NCBI RefSeq assembly: GCF_001042905.1 | Contig: NZ_JYLB01000003.1 | Coordinates: 496,001 to 560,000 of the forward strand | From: Pseudomonas lini | GTDB lineage: Bacteria > Pseudomonadota > Gammaproteobacteria > Pseudomonadales > Pseudomonadaceae | Direction of reading: 5' to 3' | Length of the DNA stretch: 64,000 bases | In this document: piece by piece, positions 1 to 7,386 of the stretch | How the letters are laid out: every line of letters starts with the position of its first letter | Position numbering within the stretch: position 1 is the stretch's first letter | Program-made: the position numbers and the translations under genes | The notes under the pieces: generated by a model | What the model was told of the DNA's origin: nothing | Database searches by the model: none | Seen by the model: only the letters and a program-made list of their open reading frames with translations

Positions 1-741
1 CGTGAGCCGGAACTGCGCGAGGGTCTGGAAGGTGGATTGCTGATCAATGGCGACGGCATTCTGTATGCGCCGGCGACAGCCAGCTGGATGCTCGACACGC
101 CGAACATTCGTAAACGCCGGACGCGGGTCAGCGCGGTCGATGGTAACCGTGTATGCCTCGATGACGGCCACTGGTTGAGTGCCGAAGCGGTGGTGTTGGC
201 CAACGGTATTCAGGCCAACGAACTGTGCCCGGAGTTGCCCATCGAGCCGAAAAAAGGTCACCTGCTGATTACCGACCGCTACCCCCGCACCGTCACCCAC
301 ACCTTGGTGGAATTGGGTTACGTCACCAGCGCCCACAACGCCACGGGACCATCGACCGCCTGCAATATTCAGCCGCGCCCCACCGGGCAATTGTTCATCG
401 GTGCTTCGCGCCAATTCGGTACCACCGACCCGCAGGTCGAAGGCTGGATGCTGGCGAAAATGCTCAAGCGCGCCGCCGAGTACATGCCAGGGCTGGCCCG
501 GCTCAACGGCATCCGCGCCTGGACCGGCTTTCGCGCCGCCAGCCCCGACGGTCTGCCGCTGGTGGGCCAACACCCGCAGCGACAAGGCTTGTGGCTGGCC
601 GTCGGGCACGAAGGGTTGGGCGTCACCACGGCCCCCGGCACGGCCGATTTGCTGGTGGCGCAACTGTTCAACGAAACCCCGCCTCTGGCCGCACAACCCT
701 ATCTGCCCCAGCGTTTCCTCGGAGAACCTGCCTATGCCTGA
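1..741 (+). CDS. lhpB: FAD-dependent D-hydroxyproline dehydrogenase subunit, 5'-truncated
   Basis: The reading frame is open from base 1, so the N-terminus (including the FAD-binding glycine-rich motif) lies outside the window. The visible part has the C-terminal half of a DAO-type (glycine oxidase/D-amino-acid dehydrogenase) flavoprotein: substrate domain, then 'RAWTGFRAASPDGLPLVG' and 'GHEGLGVTTAPGTADLL', which are the FAD-closing motifs of the family. The stop overlaps the next start by 8 bp, and a [2Fe-2S] protein and an NAD/FAD oxidoreductase follow. This is the arrangement of heteromeric D-hydroxyproline dehydrogenase (LhpBEF type), which oxidises cis-4-hydroxy-D-proline to pyrroline-4-hydroxy-2-carboxylate. 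The family is clear from sequence; the substrate is inferred from the hydroxyproline genes downstream. Confidence 0.8.
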   Translation, partial: REPELREGLEGGLLINGDGILYAPATASWMLDTPNIRKRRTRVSAVDGNRVCLDDGHWLSAEAVVLANGIQANELCPELPIEPKKGHLLITDRYPRTVTHTLVELGYVTSAHNATGPSTACNIQPRPTGQLFIGASRQFGTTDPQVEGWMLAKMLKRAAEYMPGLARLNGIRAWTGFRAASPDGLPLVGQHPQRQGLWLAVGHEGLGVTTAPGTADLLVAQLFNETPPLAAQPYLPQRFLGEPAYA

Positions 742-970
742 ATTGCTGCTGGACGGCCGCGCCTTGAAGGTGGCCGAGGGCACCAGCGTCGCCGCTGCCT
801 TGGCGTTGGGCAGCGACGGCTGCACACGCACGTCGATCAGTGGTCAGCGCCGCGCTCCACTGTGCGGCATGGGCATCTGCCAGGAATGCCGGGTGTCCAT
901 CGACGGCCGGCGAAGCCTGGCCTGTCAGACTTTGTGCCGAGACGGCATGCAGGTGGAGACACGCCCATGA
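734..970 (+). CDS. lhpF: (2Fe-2S)-binding subunit of D-hydroxyproline dehydrogenase
   Basis: A 78-aa ferredoxin-like protein. The motif C-GMGI-C-QE-C followed by a later Cys (SLACQT) is the plant-type [2Fe-2S] pattern of small subunits in multi-component sarcosine/octopine/hydroxyproline dehydrogenases. It starts 8 bp before the stop of the upstream flavoprotein and overlaps the next gene by 4 bp (ATGA), so the three are translationally coupled. It should shuttle electrons between the two flavoprotein subunits. The gene symbol is by analogy with the lhp clusters of Pseudomonas; the cofactor assignment rests on the visible cysteines. Confidence 0.8.
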   Translation: MPELLLDGRALKVAEGTSVAAALALGSDGCTRTSISGQRRAPLCGMGICQECRVSIDGRRSLACQTLCRDGMQVETRP

Positions 971-2223
971 ATGAATACGCCGATCTGCTGATCATCGGTG
1001 CCGGCCCCGCTGGGATGGCCGCCGCCCTTGCCGCCGCACCCAGTGGCGCACGCATCGTCATGCTCGATGACAATCCGCTGCCGGGCGGACAAATCTGGCG
1101 TGATGGCCCTCAAGCCAACGTGCCCGATCAGGCCCGTCGCCTACGTGAGCGTTTGCAATCTTGCAGCAACATCCGCCATCACGCCGGCACCCGCGTGATC
1201 GCCAGTCCCGGTCCGAAACAACTGTTGGTCGAAGATGATGAGGACGGCTGGTTGATCAGTTACGACAAACTGATTCTGTGCACCGGTGCCCGCGAGCTGC
1301 TGCTGCCCTTCCCCGGCTGGACGTTGCCTGGCGTGACCGGGGCCGGTGGCTTGCAAGCGCTGATCAAGGCGGGTGTGCCGGTGCAAGGTGAGCGCGTGGT
1401 GATCGCCGGCAGCGGCCCGCTATTGCTGGCGAGTGCCGCCACCGCGAAAAAATATGGCGCTCAGGTACAACGCATCGCCGAGCAAGCCTCGCGCACCGCC
1501 GTCGCCGGTTTCGCCGCGCAACTGCCCCGCTGGCCCGCCAAATGGTTGCAATCGTTCAGCTTGTTCGACCGCCATTACCGCACCGCAACCCACGTGCTGG
1601 CCGCCCTTGGCACTGACCGACTGGAAGGTGTGCGCCTGCAACAGCAAGGCAAAATCGTCGAACTGGAATGTGATCGGCTGGCCTGTGGTTTCGGCTTGAT
1701 CCCGAACATTCAATTGGGCCAGGCACTGGGTTACGCCATCGAAGGTCAGGCGTTGGCGGTGGATGCCTGGCAGGCCAGCAACCGTGCCGATCATTATGCG
1801 GCGGGTGAATGCACCGGGTTTGGTGGCAGTGAACTGGCGTTGGTCGAAGGTGCCATTGCTGGCCACGCGGCGGTCGGTGACCTTGAAGCGGCACGCCAGT
1901 TGTGGCCACACCGGGCACGCTGGCAGGGTTTCGCCAAGGCACTGAATCAGGCATTCGCCCTCGACCCGCAACTCAAGTCTCTGGCCCGATTCGACACTCT
2001 GGTTTGCCGCTGCGAAGACGTGCCTTACGCCGCATTGGCCGGGCACACGGACTGGCGCGAAGCCAAGCTGGCCAGTCGCTGCGGCATGGGTGCCTGTCAG
2101 GGTCGAGTGTGTGGTGGTGCGGTGCAGCACCTGTTCGGCTGGCAACCTTCGGCACCCCGCCCACCCTTCAGCCCGGCGCGGATCGAGACCTTGATGTGCC
2201 TGGACGACACCCCGCCAGCCTGA
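967..2223 (+). CDS. lhpE: NAD(P)/FAD-dependent oxidoreductase subunit with C-terminal [2Fe-2S] domain
   Basis: 418 aa. The N-terminus carries the Rossmann FAD motif 'IIGAGPAGMAAAL' (about residues 8-20); a second nucleotide-binding segment 'VVIAGSGPLLLASA' lies near residue 145. The C-terminal ~80 residues hold a BFD-like iron-sulfur module (CRCED ... CGMGACQGRVCGG). This is the alpha-like subunit of heteromeric octopine/opine/hydroxyproline dehydrogenases. ATGA overlap with the ferredoxin-like gene supports one complex. It probably receives electrons from the DAO subunit and passes them to the respiratory chain. A weak hairpin (about 2226-2237) followed by three T may end the transcript. Confidence 0.8.
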   Translation: MNEYADLLIIGAGPAGMAAALAAAPSGARIVMLDDNPLPGGQIWRDGPQANVPDQARRLRERLQSCSNIRHHAGTRVIASPGPKQLLVEDDEDGWLISYDKLILCTGARELLLPFPGWTLPGVTGAGGLQALIKAGVPVQGERVVIAGSGPLLLASAATAKKYGAQVQRIAEQASRTAVAGFAAQLPRWPAKWLQSFSLFDRHYRTATHVLAALGTDRLEGVRLQQQGKIVELECDRLACGFGLIPNIQLGQALGYAIEGQALAVDAWQASNRADHYAAGECTGFGGSELALVEGAIAGHAAVGDLEAARQLWPHRARWQGFAKALNQAFALDPQLKSLARFDTLVCRCEDVPYAALAGHTDWREAKLASRCGMGACQGRVCGGAVQHLFGWQPSAPRPPFSPARIETLMCLDDTPPA

Positions 2224-2225
2224 TT

Positions 2226-2240
2226 CCCCCTCGGGGGTTT
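2226..2240 (+). terminator. weak hairpin after the dehydrogenase operon
   Basis: CCCC-CTCG-GGGG stem-loop followed by only three T, directly after the lhpE-like stop. It could be a weak intrinsic terminator or attenuator; the short T-tract makes this uncertain. Confidence 0.35.
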
Positions 2241-2294
2241 CGGCCACGCTGTCGAGCCACTATGATCCCGGGGTCGCCATCAGACCCCAGCGCC

Positions 2295-3044
2295 ATGTAT
2301 CCCTCGCTCAGCACCTTCAAACCCTGCGACCTGCCAACGCTGCTGAACAGTCTGCAGCCGATTGCGCCGCTGCTCGATACCCTGGCGGACGTGGTGTTTT
2401 TCATCAAGGACCGCGAAGCCCGCTACGCCTTCGTCAACCAGACCCTGGCCCGACGTTGCGGTTTCAAACATCGCGAGGAACTGCTGGGGCTCACCGCCGA
2501 AATGGTCTTCCCGGAACGCTTTGGCCCGCTGTACACCGAACAGGATCGACGGGTCCTGTCCAGCGGACGTGAGCTGTCCGACCAGCTGGAATTGCACCTG
2601 TATTACGGCAATCAGCCAATCTGGTGCCTGACCCACAAGCTCGCCTTGCAAGATGAACAGGGTCAGATCGTTGGCCTGGCCGGAATCTCCCGCGACCTGC
2701 AATCACCCCAGTCCAACCACCCCGCGTTCCAGAAACTCGCCGCCGTTGATGCGCATATCCGCAGCCACTTCGCCCGCGCCATCAGCCTCGCCGAACTGAC
2801 CGCCATCGCCGGTTATTCCGTGGCGCAACTGGAGCGTCACTGCAAACGGGTTTTCCAGCTCACCCCACGGCAGATGATTCACAAGGCGCGCCTGGAAGAA
2901 GGTTCGCGGCTGTTACTGCACACCGACCTGCCGATCACCGAAATCGCCTTGCGCTGCGGCTATACCGACCATAGTGCGTTTAGCCGGCAGTTTCGTGCGT
3001 TGACCAGCTTGTCACCGAGCCAGTTTCGGGATAATCAGCGTTAG
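2295..3044 (+). CDS. lhpR: AraC-family regulator with N-terminal PAS domain
   Basis: 249 aa. Residues ~20-135 form a PAS sensor ('ADVVFFIKDREARYAFVNQTL ... GLAGISRDL'). Residues ~150-245 form the AraC double helix-turn-helix, with 'ISLAELTAIAGYSVAQLERH' (first HTH) and 'ITEIALRCGYTDHSAFSRQF' (second HTH). Position just after the D-hydroxyproline dehydrogenase genes suggests it is the local hydroxyproline-responsive activator, as LhpR is in other pseudomonads. An in-frame ATG 33 bp upstream (2262) is an alternative start; the chosen ATG gives the typical MYPS-like N-terminus. The regulator family is clear; the effector is inferred. Confidence 0.75.
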   Translation: MYPSLSTFKPCDLPTLLNSLQPIAPLLDTLADVVFFIKDREARYAFVNQTLARRCGFKHREELLGLTAEMVFPERFGPLYTEQDRRVLSSGRELSDQLELHLYYGNQPIWCLTHKLALQDEQGQIVGLAGISRDLQSPQSNHPAFQKLAAVDAHIRSHFARAISLAELTAIAGYSVAQLERHCKRVFQLTPRQMIHKARLEEGSRLLLHTDLPITEIALRCGYTDHSAFSRQFRALTSLSPSQFRDNQR

Positions 3045-3090
3045 GTGGATGTGCGCGATTTGATCCTGGTTTTGAGGGTGTTCTTTCGGG

Positions 3091-3189
3091 CCTCATCGCG
3101 GGCAAGCCCGCTCCCACAGGTATCTGCTTTGATCACAGGAATTTTGAACGACACCGATCACTGTGGGAGCAGGCTTGCCCGCGATGAGG
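3091..3189. repeat. REP doublet (REPIN), inverted pair
   Basis: Two REP units in inverted orientation. The left arm holds GCGGGCAAGCCCGCTCCCAC, the right arm its complement; about 40 bp of unrelated sequence lies between. This is the standard Pseudomonas REPIN layout. It lies 46 bp after the AraC gene. Confidence 0.85.
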
Positions 3190-3307
3190 CCCTGAAGACC
3201 ACCACATAACTCAACATCAATATGACTGCCGCGCACAGCTGGTGAAAAAAGGGTATGGCTGTGCCTTGAGCACCAAGGTCCATTCCATGCCATTCAGAGG
3301 CGTACCC

Positions 3308-5461
3308 TTATTCTTCTTTCTGCACGAGATTGCCATCGGCGTCATAGACCAGAGACTCGTCAGGGTTGCTCGGATCCTCCACGTAGTAACGGGCTTCGTT
3401 GCCGTTATCAGGGACTTTCAGGCTGCTGTAGGAACCGAGTTTCTTGACCTGTTGGTTGTTTCGACTGATCAACACCAGCCCACTACTACTGCCGACCGGG
3501 ACGGCGGCTGCGTAGCGGGTTTGAAATGAGTTGATCTGATTGTATTCCAGCGGAATCTGCAACCTGCCGGCCAGGTCGATGGCACCATAGCTGCGATCAC
3601 GCCCGACCACCGCCATACCGTTGGAAAACGGCTCCACCTCGTCATACGGTAACTTGATGGGCAGCAGCGTCCCCTGGCGGTTGATAAAAGCAAATTTCCT
3701 GCTTTTAGCGTCCTGCACCAGCAGCGGCTGCTCGCCAAAAAACCGACCTATCACGTTGTAACCCTGGAGGTTGATCCGTTTACCTTCCAGGTCGAAAACG
3801 TCCTGACGACTCCGATCGGCTGAGCGGGTATAGAGGTAACCACCGTTTTGCTCGATCTCGGAAAACTGCGGCGGTAGAACCTCCTTGCCGGCCAGGGTAT
3901 AGGCGCCGTAGTGGCCCTCCGTGGCGTACGTTTTGGTGCCGAGACGAGCGATGAACAGGTTGCCGCTCACGGTGGGGTTGACGAACTTCATCGGCAGCGT
4001 GAAACGGTGATTCCTGGAGTCGTAGAGCCCATAGGGGCCGTTGGTTTCACGCTCCACCAGCAGCAGGCCATCGTCCATTGTCTGCGTTATGTATTCGAAC
4101 GGCAGGTCTACGAGTTTGTTGCTGCCAGCGGGGAAATAGGCGAGTTGGTCGCGCATTTCCTGCATGTCCGATTGAGGGTCGCTGGACTTTTTCAGCGTAA
4201 ACAACGTGTAGATATCCGCCACCACGCTATCTTGCACCTGTACCCAACGTGGTTTGATCAACCACTGTCCGGCCGGATCGATGAAGCCGTAGCGATCGGA
4301 TTTCCGGTCAAGGGCGATGTAACGCGTTTGCTCCCCAAGGACGTTGTGTACCTCGGTGATAACGGCGGTGTTGTCTTCCATCGGATCAAGCACATGAATG
4401 ACGATACGTTGCGGGGTAGCCTCGAAGCGGTAGTCGGCCTCGGTGTTTTTCAACAGCCCTCCCCGGGTGGCAAGATCCTTGGTCAAATGCTCCAGCTGTT
4501 GTTGTACAGCCTGACTGGTCTTGAACTGCTCGAGATCATCCTTGGTCTGCAGCAGGGCTTTGTGAAAGTCACGCAACGCTGCAATATCGCCCTCCGAGGG
4601 GAAGGAACGGGTGTTGTTACCGTTGCTGTATAACGCCTTGCCCGCATCGGTCAAACCCTGCACCACGAAGGTCGATTTTTTGGGCGTACTCAGCCGCAGT
4701 GAGGCGCTTGAGTCACCAAGGGCCGTGAGCTGAAAATATTGGCCGTCGTCCAGGGTCACCTTCGGGTGGTCCTTGTCCAGGACCACTTTTTTGAACGCCG
4801 GATAGCTTCGGTAAGCGATCGTCAGGCCGAGACTCGCCAAGGGTTTGTTGACCGATAGTGCGATGGCTTCAGGGGACGGCACACTATCGTCCGGCTCGAC
4901 CTTGGACTGCACGCTGACATCGGCGAAATTTTTCTCGCTGCCATCTCGAAAACGCAAGTGCTCCGGACGGTACTGGTGGGCCACCGACTCATCCGGCATG
5001 GCGGCGCGCTTCCAGAGAAGATCAAGGCTGCTGGTGTCAAAGCTCAATTCGGAACCATCGGCAAACAGCTTCTGAGCAAAACGCAGGTCCTGGATCGACG
5101 CCAGCGCAGTTTTCACCTGCGCACTGGTGAAGGGGACAAACAGCTCCTCGTATTGCAGCTCCTGCTCGCTGGCAGGCTTGGCTCCGTCAACGGTCAGGCT
5201 AAATTCCGATTCAATGACCAGCTCCAAAGCGCTGAGGGTTTCACCGGTGTCATGGATCAAGTAATTCAGACGCTTTTCCACGTCAGGCCGTGCCAGCGTG
5301 CCGATGTCCTCTACGCCGCCTTCGTTCATATCCTCGGCGGGGAAGTTGTCACTTACCGACGCACTGCTCTGGCGAAACAGGTAGTAGGACGTACAGCCCA
5401 CCACTAACAGGGTCACGGCCAGTATCGACAGCAATCTCAAACGAGGCTGGGTAAAGTTCAT
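3308..5461 (-). CDS. WG-repeat-containing envelope protein
   Basis: 717 aa from the ATG at 5461 (an in-frame TTG at 5479 is less likely). The N-terminus is a hydrophobic anchor 'LLSILAVTLLVVGC', which could be a membrane segment or a lipobox-like signal. Residues ~50-380 are poorly characterised. The C-terminal ~340 residues contain several degenerate WG (beta-hairpin) repeats: 'RYGFIDPAGQWLIKPRW', 'PYGLYDSRNHRFTLP', 'YGAYTLAGKEVLPPQFSEI', 'SYGAIDLAGRLQIPLEYNQI'. WG repeats usually mediate protein or surface contacts. No enzyme motif was recognised. It is a single gene between REP elements, unrelated to the neighbouring hydroxyproline genes, and probably an insertion into that locus. Confidence 0.65.
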   Translation of the reverse strand: MNFTQPRLRLLSILAVTLLVVGCTSYYLFRQSSASVSDNFPAEDMNEGGVEDIGTLARPDVEKRLNYLIHDTGETLSALELVIESEFSLTVDGAKPASEQELQYEELFVPFTSAQVKTALASIQDLRFAQKLFADGSELSFDTSSLDLLWKRAAMPDESVAHQYRPEHLRFRDGSEKNFADVSVQSKVEPDDSVPSPEAIALSVNKPLASLGLTIAYRSYPAFKKVVLDKDHPKVTLDDGQYFQLTALGDSSASLRLSTPKKSTFVVQGLTDAGKALYSNGNNTRSFPSEGDIAALRDFHKALLQTKDDLEQFKTSQAVQQQLEHLTKDLATRGGLLKNTEADYRFEATPQRIVIHVLDPMEDNTAVITEVHNVLGEQTRYIALDRKSDRYGFIDPAGQWLIKPRWVQVQDSVVADIYTLFTLKKSSDPQSDMQEMRDQLAYFPAGSNKLVDLPFEYITQTMDDGLLLVERETNGPYGLYDSRNHRFTLPMKFVNPTVSGNLFIARLGTKTYATEGHYGAYTLAGKEVLPPQFSEIEQNGGYLYTRSADRSRQDVFDLEGKRINLQGYNVIGRFFGEQPLLVQDAKSRKFAFINRQGTLLPIKLPYDEVEPFSNGMAVVGRDRSYGAIDLAGRLQIPLEYNQINSFQTRYAAAVPVGSSSGLVLISRNNQQVKKLGSYSSLKVPDNGNEARYYVEDPSNPDESLVYDADGNLVQKEE

Positions 5462-5591
5462 TATGGCTTCGGTAGTCAAAGGGCTGGGAAGTGCCGGCAG
5501 CTAACCACACGGCATTGCGGACTGCAAATCGCCTGGACGGCTCTATGCCGGGGCGTGGAAGGGCTGAAGACGTTCGGTGTCTGTGAGTCAG

Positions 5592-5687
5592 TCTTCGCGG
5601 GCAAACCTCGCTCCTACGGGTGGGTATCGATCACATGCCTCGTATGCGACACCAATACCTGTGGGAGCAGGCTTGCCCGCGATGGGG
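5592..5687. repeat. REP doublet (REPIN) ahead of DUF6124 copy 1
   Basis: Left unit CTTCGCGGGCAAACCTCGCT and right unit GGAGCAGGCTTGCCCGCGAT in inverted orientation. The right-hand unit borders the duplicated block of the DUF6124-like gene, and a matching REP unit borders copy 2. Confidence 0.8.
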
Positions 5688-5850
5688 CCGGTGCAGCCAC
5701 CACAAGACTCGGTGTCAGACCGTTAAACAAGCACTGTTTAAATGACACTTCCAGACACTCACCCAGGCTACACATCCTTGCGCCGTTGCCTACGACTACG
5801 CCAGAATCCGCCGGCTTGTACGCCTTGAGGCCGGGCTCTATCGTTTCCGG
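5686..5850 (+). repeat. Conserved upstream block, copy 1 of a direct repeat
   Basis: This 165-bp block recurs at 6620-6784 with only three differences that I could find. It contains a small inverted repeat (AAACA-AGCAC-TGTTT) and ends with a promoter-like pair. No convincing ORF lies here; the long frames that cross it appear to be chance frames. Strong conservation outside the coding region suggests function or very recent duplication. Confidence 0.75.
5816..5844 (+). promoter_or_regulatory. Putative sigma-70 promoter of DUF6124 copy 1
   Basis: TTGTAC and TATCGT separated by exactly 17 bp, identical in copy 2. Transcription would start near 5851, at the 5' edge of the first hairpin of the structured leader. 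Confidence 0.45.
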
Positions 5851-6079
5851 GTCGTTGACGAATCAGCGATCGGATTTGACCGTCCGAATCAATCAAGGCG
5901 CGCCAGCGTCCAAGACCTGTTTCAGGCATTGTCTGAAATCTCGTGTCGCGGTGGCTGTGCGTGGGACACCTTCGGGTGTGCCGGATTCCTTGATGTCCGG
6001 TCGGTCAACCCGCGTACAGCTGCCACCTTGTTCGTTTGACCGCGAACGGCGGTAGCTCCAGTCATCAAGGAGCTTCACC
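5851..6079 (+). promoter_or_regulatory. Structured 5' leader RNA (candidate bistable switch), copy 1
   Basis: Hairpins visible: 5853-5868 (CGTTGA/TCAGCG); 5870-5887 (TCGGA/TCCGA) with loop TTTGACCG; 5966-5979 with a C-UUCG-G tetraloop; and 5981-6000 (CCGGA/TCCGG) with CCTTGAT in the loop. The middle segment holds CCTTGAT (5988-5994) and CGGTCAA (6002-6008). Their complements occur twice: upstream as TTGACCG (5876-5882) plus ATCAAGG (5892-5898), and downstream as TTGACCG (6036-6042) plus ATCAAGG (6064-6070). The downstream ATCAAGG contains the Shine-Dalgarno AAGGAG start. A separate AGCTCC/GGAGCT hairpin (6054-6059/6069-6074) can also hide the ribosome site. The pairings are seen in sequence; switching is inference. 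Confidence 0.6.
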
Positions 6080-6439
6080 ATGTTCAAAGCAACACCCAAC
6101 CCACCGGAAACCGATCCAACATCCCCCTACGAATCCCTCGATTCCAAAAAGCTCAACGAAGCCGCCGACCGCGCCCTCGACCACTACCTCAAACCACCCA
6201 TCCCCAAAGACACCAAGCGCAAACCCAGCACCATTTACCATGTGGGTGCGAAGGTCGATAACGAAACCCTGCTGGTCAACGCCTGCGAATCCCTGGCGTC
6301 GGCGAGCATGATGCTCACTGAGTTCGCCGGATTGATGGACATGCCACACCGCAACGTGATGTTGGGGATTCAATCGGTGGTGATGCTTGGTGAGCTGGCC
6401 GTCAACCGAGTGCTGGATAACCTCGATCCGCGAGGTTAG
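6080..6439 (+). CDS. DUF6124-like small protein, copy 1
   Basis: 119 aa. The N-terminal third is Pro/Asp-rich and probably disordered; residues ~55-115 are predicted helical ('ETLLVNACESLASASMMLTE', 'LGIQSVVMLGELAVNRVLDN'). It resembles small Pseudomonas proteins of the DUF6124/DUF3077 type; the family name is from memory. No signal peptide or membrane segment. SD AAGGAG lies 7 nt before ATG. The protein differs from copy 2 at only four positions (A57T, K58E, T80S, V93M). A hairpin (AACCTCG/CGAGGTT) covers the last codons and stop. No function is known to me. Confidence 0.75.
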   Translation: MFKATPNPPETDPTSPYESLDSKKLNEAADRALDHYLKPPIPKDTKRKPSTIYHVGAKVDNETLLVNACESLASASMMLTEFAGLMDMPHRNVMLGIQSVVMLGELAVNRVLDNLDPRG

Positions 6440-6446
6440 CGAGGAT

Positions 6447-6560
6447 GATCGTTCCCACGCGCAGCAAAGGAATGCCTCAACGGACGCTCTGCGTTCGGCT
6501 TTAGAGGGTGGGACGCGGAGCGTCCCGGGCTGCATTCCCACGCAGAGCGTGGGAACGATC
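6447..6560. repeat. 114-bp palindromic repeat element between the two DUF6124 copies
   Basis: Bounded by GATCGTTCCCACGC and its exact complement GCGTGGGAACGATC. Inside is a second inverted pair (GACGCTCTGCG / CGCGGAGCGTC). This is a MITE-like repeat of the kind common in fluorescent pseudomonads. A shortened version without the interior is at 7387-7417 after copy 2. Confidence 0.75.
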
Positions 6561-6592
6561 AATATCACAGGAATTGTGAACGACACCGATCA

Positions 6593-6621
6593 CTGTGGGA
6601 GCGGGCTTGCTCGCGAAGAGG
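6593..6621. repeat. single REP unit ahead of DUF6124 copy 2
   Basis: CTGTGGGAGCGGGCTTGCTC followed by GCGAAGAGG. It corresponds to the right-hand unit of the REPIN ahead of copy 1 (offset 934 bp), so the duplicated segment includes it. Confidence 0.7.
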
Positions 6622-6784
6622 CCGGTACAGCCACCACAAGGCTCGGTGTCAGACCGCTAAACAAGCACTGTTTAAATGACACTTCCAGACACTCACCCAG
6701 GCTACACATCCTTGCGCCGTTGCCTACGACTACGCCAGAATCCGCCGGCTTGTACGCCTTGAGGCCGGGCTCTATCGTTTCCGG
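6620..6784 (+). repeat. Conserved upstream block, copy 2 of a direct repeat
   Basis: Near-identical to 5686-5850 (three substitutions seen). The repeated unit as a whole runs from about 5659 to 6460 and from about 6593 to 7400. Confidence 0.75.
6750..6778 (+). promoter_or_regulatory. Putative sigma-70 promoter of DUF6124 copy 2
   Basis: TTGTAC, 17-bp spacer, TATCGT, as in copy 1. The predicted transcript start is about 6785. Confidence 0.45.
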
Positions 6785-7019
6785 GTCGCTGAAAAACAGC
6801 GATCGGGTTTCGCAGCCCGGGTCAATCAAGGCGCACAGCGCCACCGTTCCTTTTCAGATGACGTTTTTCGTTCGCTGAATTGCGTTATGGCGGCTGTGCG
6901 CGGGAGATCTTCGGGTCTGCCGGGTTCCTTGATTCCCGGTCTGCGAACCTGCGTACAGCTGCCACCTATCTTCGTTTCGCAGCGAACCGTGGCGGCTCCA
7001 CTAATCAAGGAGCATTACT
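6785..7019 (+). promoter_or_regulatory. Structured 5' leader RNA (candidate bistable switch), copy 2
   Basis: Same layout as copy 1 but with compensated changes. First hairpin CGCTG/CAGCG (6788-6801). Second CGGG/CCCG (6804-6807/6816-6819) with loop TTTCGCAG. UUCG hairpin AGATC/GGTCT (6905-6909/6914-6918). Then CCGGG/CCCGG (6920-6924/6935-6939) with CCTTGAT (6927-6933). The middle motif is CTGCGAA (6941-6947); its complement TTCGCAG occurs at 6809-6815 and 6976-6982, so all three positions changed together relative to copy 1. ATCAAGG occurs at 6825-6831 and at 7004-7010, where it overlaps the SD. GCTGCCAC/GTGGCGGC (6958-6965/6989-6996) and GCTCC/GGAGC (6995-6999/7009-7013) are further helices. 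Confidence 0.6.
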
Positions 7020-7379
7020 ATGTTTAAAGCCACACCCAATCCCCCGGAAACCGATCCAACCTCCCCCTACGAATCCCTCGATTCCAAAAAACTCAACGAA
7101 GCCGCCGACCGCGCCCTCGATCACTACCTCAAGCCGCCCATCCCCAAAGACACCAAGCGCAAACCCAGCACCATTTACCATGTCGGCACCGAGGTCGATA
7201 ACGAAACCCTGCTGGTTAACGCCTGCGAATCCCTGGCGTCCGCGAGCATGATGCTCAGTGAGTTCGCCGGATTGATGGACATGCCACATCGCAACATGAT
7301 GTTGGGGATTCAATCGGTGGTGATGCTTGGGGAATTGGCGGTGAATCGGGTGTTGGATAACCTCGATCCGCGAGGTTAG
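7020..7379 (+). CDS. DUF6124-like small protein, copy 2
   Basis: 119 aa, identical to copy 1 at 115 positions. SD GGAG lies 7 nt before ATG, inside a hairpin of the leader. Same Pro/Asp-rich N-terminus and two C-terminal helices. The coding regions are far more alike than the distal halves of their leaders, which instead show compensatory changes. No function is recognised; strong conservation of leader architecture suggests expression is tightly conditional. Confidence 0.75.
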   Translation: MFKATPNPPETDPTSPYESLDSKKLNEAADRALDHYLKPPIPKDTKRKPSTIYHVGTEVDNETLLVNACESLASASMMLSEFAGLMDMPHRNMMLGIQSVVMLGELAVNRVLDNLDPRG

Positions 7380-7386
7380 CGAGGAT

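Noticed and set aside
1420..2247. Minus-strand frame opposite the lhpE-like gene
   Set aside because: Antisense shadow of a gene with clear FAD and Fe-S motifs.
5555..6878. Open frames (5555-6055 and 6387-6878) crossing the conserved blocks of the DUF6124 leaders, sharing a similar peptide
   Set aside because: The shared peptide only reflects the duplicated DNA; no SD precedes either start, the frames begin in REP or palindrome sequence, and the compensated changes follow RNA pairing rather than codon positions.
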